Origin: Ignavibacteria bacterium
GTDB taxonomy: Bacteria; Bacteroidota; Ignavibacteria; Ignavibacteriales; Ignavibacteriaceae
Assembly (NCBI GenBank): GCA_030648225.1
Contig: JAUSIA010000124.1
Location: 1 to 6,901, forward strand
Direction: 5' to 3'
Length of the DNA: 6,901 nucleotides
Each line of letters begins with the position of its first letter. The first letter of the stretch is position 1. The notes under the pieces were generated by a model. The model had not been told where the DNA came from. It saw only the letters and a list, made by a program, of their open reading frames with translations, and made no database searches. Shown in pieces: positions 6,833-6,901 of this stretch. The translations under genes and the position numbers were made by a program.

Positions 6833-6852
6833 TTTTAGCAAAATATGTTTTA

Positions 6853-6901
6853 TTATTTTATCTCTTCAAACCTTGCAGTAAAATGTCTCAGCATCGGAGC
6901 T
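6853..6901 (-). CDS. Possible C-terminal end of an unidentified minus-strand gene (partial)
   Basis: Read on the minus strand from the window edge, one frame encodes APMLRHFTARFEEIK followed by TAA; the other two minus frames close sooner. The residue mix looks like a genuine protein C-terminus, and the orientation agrees with the five genes downstream, so it is more likely the end of the next upstream gene than noise. Fifteen residues do not identify a family. An alternative is a plus-strand gene starting at the ATG at 6883 (MSQHRS), which cannot be excluded. Confidence 0.4.
   Translation of the reverse strand, partial: APMLRHFTARFEEIK

Noticed and set aside
6542..6841. Plus- and minus-strand ORFs over the start of the propeller gene and the palindrome
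   Set aside because: They read through the hexamer repeat, giving low-complexity N/I/K/T-rich translations, and conflict with the better-supported propeller gene.

Overview
The window is AT-rich and gene-dense. Six substantial protein genes are readable, two gene fragments run off the ends, and there are two notable inverted-repeat structures. Shine-Dalgarno motifs are weak or absent at most starts, and the neighbourhood combines AmmeMemoRadiSam proteins A and B, a Rossmann/DUF2520 protein and a probable DUF4905-like protein. By inference this fits the Bacteroidota/Chlorobiota/Ignavibacteriota group, with Ignavibacteria-like the best guess. No rRNA or other taxonomic marker is present to settle it.

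Layout. Positions 1-770 (+) hold the 3' part of a PiT-family inorganic phosphate transporter whose start lies outside the window. Convergent to it, 798-3563 (-) is a complete 921-residue MmeI-like Type IIL restriction-modification enzyme. It carries nuclease, adenine methyltransferase and target-recognition regions in one chain. Upstream of it on the minus strand lies a tightly packed block, read from high to low coordinates. First comes a beta-propeller-like protein (5929-6750). Next is AmmeMemoRadiSam protein A (AMMECR1 domain, 5346-5906), then protein B (MEMO1-like, 4532-5362), then a Rossmann/DUF2520 protein (3644-4531) that starts with TTG directly after the stop of protein B. The end at 6853-6901 may hold the last codons of another minus-strand gene.

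How the genes relate. A and B overlap, and B abuts the DUF2520 gene with no spacer, so these three are very probably translated from one mRNA. This makes the DUF2520 dehydrogenase-like protein a candidate partner of the poorly understood AmmeMemo proteins. The radical SAM member of that system is not in the window. The restriction-modification gene looks like an accessory insertion between the operon and the phosphate transporter. A 16-codon ORF abutting the DUF2520 stop may be the stub of an operon gene lost when it arrived.

Non-coding structure. A two-tier inverted repeat (5918-5961) spans the junction between the propeller gene and protein A. A 78-bp hexamer-periodic imperfect palindrome (6755-6832) sits immediately upstream of the propeller gene. 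No tRNA, rRNA, CRISPR array or transposase was seen. Apart from the partial genes at the ends, there is no gene-free stretch longer than about 100 bases.
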